NCBI RefSeq assembly: GCF_000375545.1
Contig: NZ_AQXF01000002.1
Location: 1 to 64,000, forward strand
Direction: 5' to 3'
Length of the DNA: 64,000 bases
DNA from: Kordiimonas gwangyangensis DSM 19435 = JCM 12864
Lineage (GTDB): Bacteria > Pseudomonadota > Alphaproteobacteria > Sphingomonadales > Kordiimonadaceae
Position 1 is the first letter of the stretch. Each line of letters begins with the position of its first letter. Shown here piece after piece: positions 18,208 through 27,865 of the stretch. Below the pieces are notes generated by a model, which worked only from the letters and a program-made list of their open reading frames with translations, was not told the origin of the DNA and searched no databases. Made by a program: the position numbers and the translations under genes.

Positions 18208-19706
18208 CAGAAGTTCAAAAACGTAGCGGCCTGTTTTGTCTGATGGCTGCCGTTCTGATTGTGGCTTGGTGGCCGACAGTTCAACACCTGTTTGATGTTG
18301 TGTGGAACGTGGATACCTATTCACATGCCCTTATTGTGCCATTTGCATCAGCATGGCTGGTCTGGCGTAATTTTGAAGATGACCAGCGTATGGGCGCGCC
18401 CTCCGTGTGGGGCGCTGCGGCGCTTGTCCCCATAACGGTCCTTTGGATGATGGGCCGTGCGATGGAAGCTGCCATTGTGCAGCATCTTGCATTGTTATTG
18501 GGGGTTCAGGCAGTGTTTCTTGCCTGTTTTGGCTGGCAGGCAACGAAGCGAAACTTTTTCCCGCTCGCATTTTTGTTTCTTGTTATTCCCTTTGGGGGCG
18601 GGCTTGTCATACCGTTGCAGCGGATCACGGCGGAGATGGTAGTTTCTCTACTCTCGGCGACAGGGGTCAGCTTCCAAGCAGATGGCGAGCTTATCCAGCT
18701 CTCGAACGGGCTGTATGAAATTGCAGAAGCTTGTGCCGGGTTAAAGTTCCTGTTCACGAGTGCGGTTACCGGTATTTTGCTGTGTTATCTGGCGTTCGAA
18801 AGCTGGTGGCGCCGGGCGGCCATGCTTCTGGCATCTGTTTTGGTGCCTGTTTTTGCCAACATAATTCGCGTTTATACCACGCTTCTGATCGCGGAGGCGA
18901 CGGATCAGGATTTTGCCAAAAGCATCGACCATGTTGTTTACGGCTGGGTGTTTCTCAGCATCGTGCTTTTTATCCTCATCGCTATCGCTTACCGCTTTTC
19001 GGACAAACATGACGAATTGCCGGTGCGGCCTGAGCCTCAGCCGCCGGTCGCTTCCGCTCGTATTTGGCACAGCCTTATCATTCTGCCCGCGCTTGCTGCC
19101 ATTTGGATGCATGCACCGCTGCCAAAACAGCAGCAATGTTCAGTAGAAGAAGAAGCCGCACCGCTATGTGAGGGGTGCGGTTACCGACTTCTCCCTTCTA
19201 CACATGCACAGCTTGCCTATGGCTTTGAAGGAGCCGATGCGGACAAAAGCTTTATGTACAGACATGGCGCCGAACGTTTCAGTGTCGTGGCTGGCCTGTT
19301 TGCCCCTGACCGGCAAAACCACCGTGTCGTGCAGCCTATATACCGTGGCCTCGGTGAAGGCTGGTTTGTACTTTCCGGAGCCGTCGTTTCTGACCAGGAA
19401 GTGGACGGTATTCATTTTGAAGAGATGATCATCTGGCGAGGTGAAGAGCGTGCACTACTTTGGCGCACCCACTATGTTGGCGGAACTTTTGCGGACAGTG
19501 GCCGGGACGCAAAGATGAAGCTCGGACTGGCACGCTTGTCTGGAGAAAGTCCTGTCGCAGCGGCCTTGGTACTTGTCAGTGACATGAATGAAGAGATTGA
19601 GAGCTCCCGGGCATCCTTGCGAAAATTTCTGTCGACTTTCCCGCCAGAACGTTTTCTATGGAGCGAACTGACGGCAGCGAAGGGTGAAACTGTATGTGCG
19701 GAATAG
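18204..19706 (+). CDS. xrtA: Exosortase A fused to an EpsI-type domain
   Basis: The 500-residue membrane protease/transpeptidase is expected to cut PEP-CTERM tails after export. About eight hydrophobic helices occupy residues 10-270. The catalytic triad is intact: Cys177 in EACAGLKFLF, Arg222 in ANIIRVYTT and His243 in SIDHVVYGW. The remainder (about 285-500) is the periplasmic EpsI/DUF3485 domain often fused to this exosortase. The GTG start overlaps the previous stop by three bases. No PEP-CTERM substrate is visible in the window, so its clients must lie elsewhere, possibly including the repeat protein at 1-2031. Confidence 0.94.
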   Translation: MTEVQKRSGLFCLMAAVLIVAWWPTVQHLFDVVWNVDTYSHALIVPFASAWLVWRNFEDDQRMGAPSVWGAAALVPITVLWMMGRAMEAAIVQHLALLLGVQAVFLACFGWQATKRNFFPLAFLFLVIPFGGGLVIPLQRITAEMVVSLLSATGVSFQADGELIQLSNGLYEIAEACAGLKFLFTSAVTGILLCYLAFESWWRRAAMLLASVLVPVFANIIRVYTTLLIAEATDQDFAKSIDHVVYGWVFLSIVLFILIAIAYRFSDKHDELPVRPEPQPPVASARIWHSLIILPALAAIWMHAPLPKQQQCSVEEEAAPLCEGCGYRLLPSTHAQLAYGFEGADADKSFMYRHGAERFSVVAGLFAPDRQNHRVVQPIYRGLGEGWFVLSGAVVSDQEVDGIHFEEMIIWRGEERALLWRTHYVGGTFADSGRDAKMKLGLARLSGESPVAAALVLVSDMNEEIESSRASLRKFLSTFPPERFLWSELTAAKGETVCAE

Positions 19707-21586
19707 CGGGGTTAATGGTCACAAGCGGTGGTAGTGTTGACCAATCCGTATTGCGCCAGATGACGGATGCCATTGCGCACCGTGGCCCCGATGCCGATGG
19801 CTTTTTTGTCGGCGCAGGTGTGGGGCTTGGGCATCGCCGCCTGTCAATCATCGATGTCGCAGGCGGGCATCAGCCCATGTACAGCCCCGACGAGCGCGTG
19901 GTGATCGTCTACAACGGTGAAATCTATAATTTCCAGCAGCTCAGGCGCGAACTTGAAAGCCTCGGTCACGGCTTCAAGACCAATTGCGATACCGAGGTGC
20001 TGCTGGCGTCCTACCTCGAATGGGGGCAGGACTGCGTGACGCGCCTGCGCGGCATGTTTGCCTTCGCTATCTGGGATACCCGTAAAGGCGAACTGTTCCT
20101 CGCGCGAGACCGCCTTGGTATCAAGCCGCTCTATTTCGCGAACCTTGGCGACGGCAGTTTCATCTTCGGCTCAGAGCTGAAGGCCTTGATGGTCTATCCG
20201 GGCATCAGCCGCAAGATGCGCCTTGACGCGCTTGAGGATTACCTCGCGCTCGGTTACGTGCCTGACCCCAAATGCATCCTTGATGGGGTAGAGCAGCTCT
20301 CACCCGGCTATACCCTAACGGTCAACAAGAATACCGGCCAGCAGCGGCAGCAGCCCTACTGGCGGCTTGATGTAGTCACTCCCGCCGTGGGTGAAGAACA
20401 TCCGGAAGAGCTGTTGGAGCGGCTTGAGGAGGCGGTCAAGCTGCGCATGGTGGCTGATGTGCCCTTGGGCGCGTTCCTGTCAGGTGGCCTCGATAGCAGC
20501 ACCATTGTCGGCCTGATGGCGCGTAATAACCCTGAGCCGATTGAGACCTGTTCCATCGGGTCGGATGATCCCATGTTCGATGAAAGCGGGCATGCGGAGC
20601 TGGTGTCGGACCATTTCAGCACCCACCACCGTATGCGCCTTGTCTCGGCACGGGATGGCAGCCTGCTTGACGTTATGGCCGGTGTGTATGACGAACCGTT
20701 CGCCGATATATCTGCACTGCCAACCTACCGCGTGTGTGCGCTTGCGCGTGAGAAGGTGAAGGTGGCACTCTCGGGCGATGGTGGTGATGAACTGTTCGCA
20801 GGCTACCGCCGTCACCGCTTCCATATGCTGGAGGAACAGCTCAGGAGCCGTATCCCGCTTGGTATCAGGCGCCCGGTGTTTGCAGCCCTTGCGGCCGTTT
20901 ACCCCAAGCTTGACCGCGCGCCGCGTTTCCTGCGCGCCAAATCAACGTTTGAGGCGCTCGCGCGCTCATCAGCGGAAGCCTATTTCCAGACCGTCAGCAA
21001 AAGCCCGGACAGTACTCGCTACCGTATGTATAGCCAGAAGATGCGCAGCCGCCTTGCGGGTTATCACCCGCAGGAACGCTTCTGCAAACTCGCAAGCGAA
21101 GTGGCTGGCGCGCATCCGCTGTCGGTTATCCAGTATCTTGACTTCAAAACTTATTTACCCGGTGACATCCTGACCAAGGTTGACCGGGCAAGCATGGCGC
21201 ACGGCCTTGAAGTGCGTGTGCCGATCCTTGACCACAAGTTTGTCGAATGGGGCCTGCGTCTCGACCCCGAAACCCGTATCCGGGATGGCGTGGGCAAGGC
21301 GGTGTTCAAGGACGCCGTGCGTGGTTTCCTGCCCGATAGCATTATCGACCGGCCCAAAAAGGGTTTCGATATCCCGGCTGCGGATTGGCTGCGCAACGAG
21401 CTTGCGGGCGAAGTGCAGAAGCTTGCGTCTTCAGAGCGCCTTCTGGACACCGGCCTTTTCAGCCGCAAGGCGCTCTTGCAGATGATTGACGAGCATATGA
21501 ACGAAAAAAGGGACCACCAGACAACGCTGTGGTCCCTTCTGATGCTTGATCGCAGCATTGATCAGCTCAAGCTGACTGCCGCGTAA
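19694..21586 (+). CDS. XrtA-system amidotransferase, asparagine synthetase-like
   Basis: The 630-residue enzyme is the AsnB-like amidotransferase 1 of exosortase A loci (TIGR03108-like). The N-terminal glutaminase has the nucleophile Cys2 (MCGIAGLMV) and AHRGPDADG; the synthetase half has the pyrophosphate loop LSGGLDSSTIVGL near residue 260. It would amidate a carboxyl group, probably on a sugar or peptide of the surface polymer, rather than make free asparagine. The start overlaps the exosortase end by 13 bases. The last 80 bases also encode a terminator for the opposing pho operon. Confidence 0.92.
   Translation: MCGIAGLMVTSGGSVDQSVLRQMTDAIAHRGPDADGFFVGAGVGLGHRRLSIIDVAGGHQPMYSPDERVVIVYNGEIYNFQQLRRELESLGHGFKTNCDTEVLLASYLEWGQDCVTRLRGMFAFAIWDTRKGELFLARDRLGIKPLYFANLGDGSFIFGSELKALMVYPGISRKMRLDALEDYLALGYVPDPKCILDGVEQLSPGYTLTVNKNTGQQRQQPYWRLDVVTPAVGEEHPEELLERLEEAVKLRMVADVPLGAFLSGGLDSSTIVGLMARNNPEPIETCSIGSDDPMFDESGHAELVSDHFSTHHRMRLVSARDGSLLDVMAGVYDEPFADISALPTYRVCALAREKVKVALSGDGGDELFAGYRRHRFHMLEEQLRSRIPLGIRRPVFAALAAVYPKLDRAPRFLRAKSTFEALARSSAEAYFQTVSKSPDSTRYRMYSQKMRSRLAGYHPQERFCKLASEVAGAHPLSVIQYLDFKTYLPGDILTKVDRASMAHGLEVRVPILDHKFVEWGLRLDPETRIRDGVGKAVFKDAVRGFLPDSIIDRPKKGFDIPAADWLRNELAGEVQKLASSERLLDTGLFSRKALLQMIDEHMNEKRDHQTTLWSLLMLDRSIDQLKLTAA
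21502..21538 (-). terminator. Intrinsic terminator of the pho operon, inside the amidotransferase gene
   Basis: On the minus strand AAGGGACCAC (21538-21529) pairs perfectly with GTGGTCCCTT (21517-21508) across an 11-base loop and is followed by TTTTTT. It lies about 50 bases past the phoB stop, inside the coding end of the convergent amidotransferase gene. On the plus strand the hairpin has no T-run after it, so it serves the minus strand. Confidence 0.8.
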
Positions 21587-21589
21587 CGC

Positions 21590-22279
21590 CTAGCCGCGGC
21601 TGTCGAGCGCGTAACCGGCCGACCGCACGGTGCGGATATAATCCGTTGTGTCGTCGAAGCTCATGGCTTTGCGCAGGCGGCGGATATGCACGTCCACGGT
21701 GCGCGGCTCCACATAGACGTCATGGCCCCAAACGCTATCGAGCAGTTGCTCGCGCGAGAAAACGCGGCCGGGGTTTTCCATGAAGTGGCGCAGCAGGCGG
21801 TATTCGGTCGGCCCGAGGTGCACGAGCTTCTCGCCGCGTGTTACACGGTGGGACACGTTATCCAGCGTGATGTCCTCAAAGCGTAGCTGTTGTCCTGCAA
21901 GGGCAGGGCGCACGCGGCGCAGAACCGCTTGGATGCGGGCAATCAGTTCCTTCGGCGAGAAGGGCTTCACGATATAATCGTCAGCGCCGGTCTCAAGGCC
22001 ACGGATACGGTCAGGCTCGTCCGCGCGGGCGGTGAGCATGATGATCGGCACATTGGCAGTCTCGTTGTTGCGGCGCAGTTGGCGGCAAATCTCAAGCCCG
22101 GAAAGGTTCGGCAGCATCCAGTCAAGGAGGATGATATCCGGCGTTTCCTGCGTGGCGCGGTAAAGGCCTTCTTCGCCGTCCGCGACAGCTTCCACCGAAT
22201 AGTCGGAGCGTTCAAGGTTGTAGCGCACCAGTTCGGTGATGCTTTCGTCGTCTTCAATCAGTAAAACACGGGTCTTCAC
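21590..22279 (-). CDS. phoB: Phosphate regulon response regulator PhoB
   Basis: The 229-residue OmpR-type regulator has a receiver domain with phospho-acceptor Asp53 (IILLDWMLPN) and Lys in YIVKPFSPKE, then a winged-helix domain (residues 130-226, TVDVHIRRLRKAM). Phosphorylated by PhoR it binds Pho boxes such as that at 27847-27865. The start is GTG at 22279. It is the last gene of the pst-pho operon, 28 bases after phoU. Confidence 0.95.
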   Translation of the reverse strand: MKTRVLLIEDDESITELVRYNLERSDYSVEAVADGEEGLYRATQETPDIILLDWMLPNLSGLEICRQLRRNNETANVPIIMLTARADEPDRIRGLETGADDYIVKPFSPKELIARIQAVLRRVRPALAGQQLRFEDITLDNVSHRVTRGEKLVHLGPTEYRLLRHFMENPGRVFSREQLLDSVWGHDVYVEPRTVDVHIRRLRKAMSFDDTTDYIRTVRSAGYALDSRG

Positions 22280-22307
22280 TTAACTGCCTCCAGTCGTGGG
22301 AACCTGA

Positions 22308-23015
22308 TCACTCTTCAACAAGCTCAGTGCTTGTGAAGTCCCGTTTGGGCCGGCGTGCGTCTTCAAGCATGATGCCGGTGATCGTGTAATAAACCTGTTC
22401 TGCGATATTTGTGGCCTGGTCGCCGATGCGTTCCAGGTTTTTCGCGATCATCAGGAAGTGAGTGAGCGCACCGATCTGGTTTGGATTTTCCATCATGCGC
22501 GCGAGAATTTGCCGGTAGGCAGCGTTATGAAGGTTATCAAGCGCTTCATCGCGCTCCCACACCTCCATCGCACTGTCGGCATCGCGGTGAACATAGGCGT
22601 CCATAACATCCTGGATCATGCGGCGCGCTTCGTCTGCCATCTGCTCGAGAAGAAGCGGCATGACAACAGGCGCGGCCTCATGCACGGCCAGGGTGCGCTT
22701 GGCAATGTTTTTGGCGTAGTCGCCGATGCGTTCGATGATGCCGGTCATCTTGAGGGCGGCAACCACTTCACGGAGGTCATCCGCAACCGGCGCGCGGCGC
22801 GCGAACACAACAATCGCTGCACGCTCGGCCTCGAGCTCAAGCTGGTCGAGGGCACGGTCGCTCGAACGCACATGCCATGCGCCGTCTGCATCAAGTTCCT
22901 TGAGGGCTTTCATCGCGGCAACGAGCTGCTCTTCGGCAAGGCCGCCCATGCGGCTTACAATGCTGCGGAGGTCTTTAAGCTCGTTGTCGTAGGCTTTTAC
23001 AATATGGTCGTTCAT
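22308..23015 (-). CDS. phoU: Phosphate signalling protein PhoU
   Basis: The 235-residue protein consists of two three-helix PhoU repeats, each with the metal-binding pattern IIERIGDYAKNIA (first) and KNLERIGDQATNIA (second). PhoU couples the Pst transporter state to PhoR and stops phosphate signalling when phosphate is ample. It lies between pstB and phoB in the expected order. Confidence 0.95.
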   Translation of the reverse strand: MNDHIVKAYDNELKDLRSIVSRMGGLAEEQLVAAMKALKELDADGAWHVRSSDRALDQLELEAERAAIVVFARRAPVADDLREVVAALKMTGIIERIGDYAKNIAKRTLAVHEAAPVVMPLLLEQMADEARRMIQDVMDAYVHRDADSAMEVWERDEALDNLHNAAYRQILARMMENPNQIGALTHFLMIAKNLERIGDQATNIAEQVYYTITGIMLEDARRPKRDFTSTELVEE

Positions 23016-23026
23016 GTCTTATCGTC

Positions 23027-23827
23027 CTAACCAAAGCGGCCAGTGATATAATCCCGCGTGCGTTCTTCTTTCGGCGCGGTGAAAATCTGGGTCGTGTCGC
23101 CGTGTTCCACGAGGTCACCCATATGGAAGAAGGCCGTTTTCTGGGAAATGCGGGCGGCCTGCTGCATGCTGTGCGTCACGATGATGATAGCATAGCGGCC
23201 CTTGAGCTCATCAATGAGCGCTTCTACCTTTGCGGTCGCGATGGGGTCGAGGGCGGAGCAGGGCTCATCCATCAGGATCACTTCCGGGTTTACGGCGATG
23301 GCGCGCGCGATACAGAGGCGTTGTTGCTGCCCGCCGGAAAGCGCGGTGCCCGGGCTATCAAGGCGGTCCTTCACCTCGTTCCAGAGACCCGCTTTCTCAA
23401 GCGAGGTCGCAACAATCTCATCAAGGTCGGCACGTTCACGGGCAAGGCCGTGAATGCGCGGGCCATAGGCGATATTGTCATAGATCGACTTGGGGAAGGG
23501 GTTCGGTTTCTGGAACACCATGCCCACCCGTGCGCGCAGTTGCACCACGTCGATCTTGGGGTCGTAGATATCGTCGCCATCGAGCGTGATATTGCCTTCA
23601 ACCCGGCACGTTGCGACCGTGTCGTTCATGCGGTTAAGGCAGCGCAGGAAGGTTGACTTGCCACAGCCCGACGGGCCGATAAGCGCGGTCACTTCGTCGC
23701 GGTAGAGGTCAAGCGAGATGCCTTTTACGGCATGGTTGTCACCGTAAAAGACGTTCACGTCCTTGGCTGCCATCTTCGGCGTGCGAATTTCAGTCATGGG
23801 ATCCACTTTTGTAGACATATCAAGCAT
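23027..23827 (-). CDS. pstB: Phosphate ABC transporter ATP-binding protein PstB
   Basis: The ATPase of the high-affinity phosphate importer. Walker A is GPSGCGKST, the ABC signature LSGGQQQRL and Walker [14 protein letters not shown], all intact. I place the start at ATG 23827, directly after the pstA stop; ATG 23818 or ATG 23797 (MTEIRTPKM) would also give a full domain. The product is about 266 residues, normal for the family. Confidence 0.94.
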   Translation of the reverse strand: MLDMSTKVDPMTEIRTPKMAAKDVNVFYGDNHAVKGISLDLYRDEVTALIGPSGCGKSTFLRCLNRMNDTVATCRVEGNITLDGDDIYDPKIDVVQLRARVGMVFQKPNPFPKSIYDNIAYGPRIHGLARERADLDEIVATSLEKAGLWNEVKDRLDSPGTALSGGQQQRLCIARAIAVNPEVILMDEPCSALDPIATAKVEALIDELKGRYAIIIVTHSMQQAARISQKTAFFHMGDLVEHGDTTQIFTAPKEERTRDYITGRFG

Positions 23828-23828
23828 T

Positions 23829-25145
23829 TTACCACTGCCGTTCAAATTTCTGACGTAGCCAGATGGCCAGCCCGTTCATTGCGATGAGGAAGGTCAACAG
23901 GACCATGATGGCCGCTGACGTTTTCTCGACAAAGGCGCGTTCCGGGCTGTCGGCCCAGAGGAAAATCTGCACCGGCAGTGCGGTAGCAGCATCGGTGAAG
24001 CCGCCCGGAATATCAACGATAAAGGCCACCATGCCGATCATCAGCAGGGGCGCGGTTTCACCCAGCGCTTGCGCCATACCGATGATGGTGCCGGTCAGGA
24101 TACCGGGCATAGCAAGCGGTACCACATGGTGGAACACCACCTGCATCGGTGAGGCACCAAGGCCACGCGCCGCATCACGGATTGAGGGCGGGACCGCCTT
24201 GATTGAGGCGCGCGCGGCGATAATGATCGTCGGAAGCGTCATCAAGGCCAGCGTGAGACCGCCGACAAGCGGAGCCGAGCGCGGCAGGTGCATGACACCA
24301 AGGAACACGGCAAGACCCAAGAGACCAAACACAATGGACGGCACAGCCGCGAGGTTGTTGATGTTGATCTCGATGATGTCTGTCAGCCGGTTTTGCGGTG
24401 CAAACTCTTCAAGATAGATCGCGGTCAACACACCGACTGGGAAGGCGATCAAGAGCGTCACCACCAGGGTGATCGCAGAACCTACGGTCGCACCCCAGAT
24501 ACCCGCAAGCTCAGGGTCGCGGCTGTCGCCACTGGTGAAGAAGCGGGTATGGAAGTTGAGCGATACGCGGTCTTCTTCCACAAGCTTGTTGTACCAGCCG
24601 AGTTCCTGGTCCTTCACCTTGCGGTTGGCCTCAGGCTCGTTCGCGTCAATCTTGCCTTTGCGCAGCTGGTCAATATCGTCCGCTGCCAGCAGGCGCACGG
24701 TTTTGGTGGTGCCCACAATCGCAGGCGTCTCCAGCACCATGTTGCGAAGCTGTTCACGCGCACCACCACTGATGATGCGAATGAGCGCACGGCGGTCGCG
24801 GCGGCTTGTCACCTCCGGGAACTGGGCGGTGAGCGCAGCATCGAGCAGGCGGGACATATTGGCCTGGCGTACTTGTTCCTCGAAGGCTTCGGCATCCATC
24901 GCACGTGGGTCACCAAGCAGTTCCTCGCTGAAGGTCACATCAAGGTCGATGCTCGTTTGCATGAAACCCATGGCGCCGTCCTGGAAGATGCGGCCAATGA
25001 GCAGCACAAGGAAGAGGCCGGCAAGAATAACAGCCGAGAAACCCATGGCCCGGAAGGTGCGGTCACGCCGATAGCGCTTGCGCGTGCGCGCCTGCATTTC
25101 GGGCGACTTCCAGTCCGTCGGTTCAAAATCGCGGGTATTGGACAT
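23829..25145 (-). CDS. pstA: Phosphate ABC transporter permease PstA (extended form)
   Basis: A 438-residue inner-membrane permease. The N-terminus carries an extra helix (about 35-60) and a periplasmic domain of about 150 residues (DUF3333-like) as in other alphaproteobacterial PstA proteins. The C-terminal half has the binding-protein-dependent permease domain with the EAA loop near [21 protein letters not shown] chose ATG 25145, which has GGCAGG upstream, rather than TTG 25163. Two tail bases separate it from pstB. Confidence 0.93.
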   Translation of the reverse strand: MSNTRDFEPTDWKSPEMQARTRKRYRRDRTFRAMGFSAVILAGLFLVLLIGRIFQDGAMGFMQTSIDLDVTFSEELLGDPRAMDAEAFEEQVRQANMSRLLDAALTAQFPEVTSRRDRRALIRIISGGAREQLRNMVLETPAIVGTTKTVRLLAADDIDQLRKGKIDANEPEANRKVKDQELGWYNKLVEEDRVSLNFHTRFFTSGDSRDPELAGIWGATVGSAITLVVTLLIAFPVGVLTAIYLEEFAPQNRLTDIIEININNLAAVPSIVFGLLGLAVFLGVMHLPRSAPLVGGLTLALMTLPTIIIAARASIKAVPPSIRDAARGLGASPMQVVFHHVVPLAMPGILTGTIIGMAQALGETAPLLMIGMVAFIVDIPGGFTDAATALPVQIFLWADSPERAFVEKTSAAIMVLLTFLIAMNGLAIWLRQKFERQW

Positions 25146-25159
25146 CGGAACCTGCCTTA

Positions 25160-26539
25160 TCAATCATACACTTCGCGGTATTTGCGCACGATGCGCAGCG
25201 CGAAAACGTTAAGCACCATGGTGGAAAGGAAGAGCGCAAGCCCAAGTGCAAAGGCCGAAAGGGTTTTGGCGCTGTCGAACTCCTGGTCACCGGTGAGTAG
25301 GGCAACAATTTGTACGGTTACGGTCGTCACAGCCTCAAACGGGTTGGCCGTAAGGTTCGGCTGCATGCCAGCGGCCATCACCACGATCATGGTCTCACCC
25401 ACTGCGCGGCTGATCGCGAGGAGGAAAGCACCCACAATGCCGGGCAGGGCCGCCGGCAGGATCACGTTGGTGATTGTCTCGGACCGGGTGGCACCAAGCG
25501 CCAATGAGCCGTCCTTGAGTGACTTTGGCACTGCTGTGATTGCGTCATCAGACAGCGAGGACACAAACGGAATGATCATGATACCCATGACAAAACCTGC
25601 AGCCAGCGCACTTTCGCTCGCAATTTCAACGCCGATCGCTTCACCGAGGTCGCGGAAGAAAGGTGCCACGGTGAGGGCGGCAAAGAAGCCGTACACCACG
25701 GTAGGCACGCCAGCGAGCACTTCAAGCACCGGCTTCGCGATCTTGCGGGTGCGGGCGCTGGCATACTGCGTAAGGTAGACGGCCGACATAAGGCCGATCG
25801 GGCCCGCCACCATCATGGCGAGAAGGCTGATCAGCAAGGTGCCGGTGAAAAGCGGTACCGCACCGAATGCGCCAGCCGAGGCAACCTGGTCGGCGCGCAG
25901 GGCCGTTTGCGGACTCCAGTGCAGGCCAAAGACAAAGTCGACGACCGATACTTGCTGGAAGAAGCGAAGGCTCTCAAACAGCAGGGAGGCGACGATGCCC
26001 ACGGTCGTGATAATCGCGATCACGGAGCTGAGGATCAGGAGGATCGTCAGTACGCGCTCAAACGAGTTGCGGGCACGGAAATCGGGGTTGGTCTTGTAGT
26101 TCGCGAACACAAGGCCGCCCACACCGCTTGCAACCGCAAGCACGAAGGTGGCCCAGATGCCGCGCACATAAAGCGCATGGAACTGCTGGGCAGCGGCGAG
26201 GATATCAGGGTGCTTTTCGCTCGAAGCCGGGTTTTCAACCGCGAGGCGGATACGGTTCAGCACAAGCGAAGCCTGTTCCTGATACTGGGCGCTGAGGCCA
26301 TCAGGTAGCCCGGAGATGACAAGGCCTTCGATGATATTCTTGCCGGTAATCACCCAGACAAAGAAGATCAAAAGACCAGGGATGAGTGCACAAACCGCGG
26401 CATAATAGCCATAGTGACGCGGCAGGCTGTGCAGCTTCGACGTATCCCCCGAGACAGACGCAAGCGAGCGCTGACGTACTGTCACGAAGGCGATAAACGC
26501 CAAGAGAACCAAGGTTAGAAAAATCGCGGCACTCGTCAT
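25160..26539 (-). CDS. pstC: Phosphate ABC transporter permease PstC (extended form)
   Basis: The 459-residue permease partner of PstA. It has an N-terminal helix, a second helix at about 42-65, a soluble insertion (residues 65-130) and then six helices with the EAA loop LKDGSLALGATRSETITNVI. The length exceeds the 320-residue enterobacterial form, as is usual in alphaproteobacteria. It follows pstS after a gap that holds a strong hairpin. GGAAGG lies before the ATG. Confidence 0.93.
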   Translation of the reverse strand: MTSAAIFLTLVLLAFIAFVTVRQRSLASVSGDTSKLHSLPRHYGYYAAVCALIPGLLIFFVWVITGKNIIEGLVISGLPDGLSAQYQEQASLVLNRIRLAVENPASSEKHPDILAAAQQFHALYVRGIWATFVLAVASGVGGLVFANYKTNPDFRARNSFERVLTILLILSSVIAIITTVGIVASLLFESLRFFQQVSVVDFVFGLHWSPQTALRADQVASAGAFGAVPLFTGTLLISLLAMMVAGPIGLMSAVYLTQYASARTRKIAKPVLEVLAGVPTVVYGFFAALTVAPFFRDLGEAIGVEIASESALAAGFVMGIMIIPFVSSLSDDAITAVPKSLKDGSLALGATRSETITNVILPAALPGIVGAFLLAISRAVGETMIVVMAAGMQPNLTANPFEAVTTVTVQIVALLTGDQEFDSAKTLSAFALGLALFLSTMVLNVFALRIVRKYREVYD

Positions 26540-26612
26540 CCCAATTTGCCTTCCGGAGTGTCGTTGAGGGGAAGCCCCCTTGCCCCTTACTCATATACTA
26601 TTTGTGCAAGAA

Positions 26613-26640
26613 GCGGGTGGGCAATCGGCAGCCCACCCGC
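26613..26640 (-). other. Strong intercistronic hairpin between pstS and pstC
   Basis: GCGGGTGGGC and GCCCACCCGC form a perfect 10-bp GC-rich stem with an 8-base loop, 20 bases after the pstS stop. The following TTCTTGC is a poor T-run. It probably stabilises the pstS message or partly stops transcription, so that the binding protein is made in excess over the permeases. Confidence 0.65.
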
Positions 26641-26659
26641 GTCTTTTATAGGATCAACC

Positions 26660-27733
26660 TTAGTCGAGCGACAGGTTGTTCAGCTTTGTAGCGTCGTCGT
26701 GGAATTTCACGCGCTCTTCTTCACCAAGCGGGATCAGGCCACGGTCAGCGAGGTAACCGAAGTCGCCCCAGGCCTTGTCGCTGGTGAACTCAGCGAGATA
26801 TTCACGGATACCCGGTACCACGTCGATGTGCGCTTTTTTCACATAGAAGTAAAGCGAACGGGAGATCGGGTAGGAACCGTCAGAGATGGCTTCGAAGGTC
26901 GGCTCCATCGGCTCACCACCTTCAGCGGCTACCGGGAACGCCTTGATTGCATCAGCATTCTGGTCAAGGAAGCTGAAACCGAACACGCCAACAGCTTCGT
27001 GGTTTGCTTGAAGCTTTTGAACGATCAGGTTGTCGTTCTCGCCAGCTTCAACAAAAGCGCTGTCTTCACGAAGGCCACGGCACAGTACCTTGTGCAGGTT
27101 CTTGTCGCTTTTCGCGAGGGCTTTCATGCCAGAGAAAGTCTCACAGCCAACTTCGATCGCGAGTTCGTTGAAGGCGTCGCGTGTGCCGGAGGTCGGCGGT
27201 GGGCCGAGAACGATGATCGGGCGATTCGGCAGCTCAGGATTGACGTCAGCCCAGGTCTTGTTCGGGTTGTCGATCATGTTGCCTGCGCCACCTTCGGTGC
27301 CCGGTGCCGGTACTTTGGCTGCAAGCGCGAGGTAGAGGTCGCGGAGCGTAAGCTGCATGTCAGGTGCGCTTTTGTCAGCAGCGAGCACGATGCCGTCGTA
27401 ACCGATCTTGACTTCAACGATGCCGGTTACGCCGTTCTGCGCGCAAAGCTCGACTTCGGATTTCTTGATACGACGCGAAGCATTGGTGATGTCTGGGTGG
27501 TTGGTACCGATGCCGGAGCAGAAGAGTTTCAGGCCGCCGCCGGAACCGGTCGATTCGACGATCGGGGTCTTGAAGCTCGACGAACGACCGAATTCTTCAG
27601 CCACTGCTGTGGAGAAGGGGAAGACGGTCGAGGAACCAACGATCCGGATCTGGTCACGCGACTGGGCTTGAGCGCCCGAGGTTGCGATAAGTGCAGCACC
27701 TGCAACGGCAGCCGCGATGGCGAATTTTTTCAT
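26660..27733 (-). CDS. pstS: Periplasmic phosphate-binding protein PstS
   Basis: The 357-residue protein has a signal peptide cleaved near SGAQAQS (about residue 24) and then the phosphate-binding fold starting RIVGSSTVFPFSTAVAEEF. STGSGGGLKLFCSG supplies phosphate-contacting Ser/Gly residues. It delivers phosphate to PstCAB. A GGAG Shine-Dalgarno precedes the ATG, and a Pho box lies about 115 bases upstream. Confidence 0.95.
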   Translation of the reverse strand: MKKFAIAAAVAGAALIATSGAQAQSRDQIRIVGSSTVFPFSTAVAEEFGRSSSFKTPIVESTGSGGGLKLFCSGIGTNHPDITNASRRIKKSEVELCAQNGVTGIVEVKIGYDGIVLAADKSAPDMQLTLRDLYLALAAKVPAPGTEGGAGNMIDNPNKTWADVNPELPNRPIIVLGPPPTSGTRDAFNELAIEVGCETFSGMKALAKSDKNLHKVLCRGLREDSAFVEAGENDNLIVQKLQANHEAVGVFGFSFLDQNADAIKAFPVAAEGGEPMEPTFEAISDGSYPISRSLYFYVKKAHIDVVPGIREYLAEFTSDKAWGDFGYLADRGLIPLGEEERVKFHDDATKLNNLSLD

Positions 27734-27846
27734 GACATAGTCTCCAGGCCACTTGAAAGTGACGCATTCTTTCCATTTACCCTGGCTGCAACTCTAACTG
27801 CGAAATGTTGCGGTTTTATGCCAGCACGCGTAGCCCTACGCGCGTT

Positions 27847-27865
27847 ATGTTACAGGAAAATGACA
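27847..27865 (-). promoter_or_regulatory. Pho box upstream of pstS
   Basis: The minus strand reads TGTCATTTTCCTGTAACAT: two direct half-sites (TGTCAT, TGTAACAT) spaced 11 bp apart as in PhoB sites. It starts one base past the phoR stop and lies 114 bases before pstS, so pstS has its own phosphate-controlled promoter separate from phoR. Confidence 0.75.

Noticed and set aside
18204-19706. Possibility that the exosortase is inactive
   Set aside because: Cys177, Arg222 and His243 are all present in their expected motifs.
24288-25778. A 496-residue plus-strand frame opposite pstA and pstC
   Set aside because: Antisense to two well-supported permease genes; composition rich in Arg and His as expected of a shadow.
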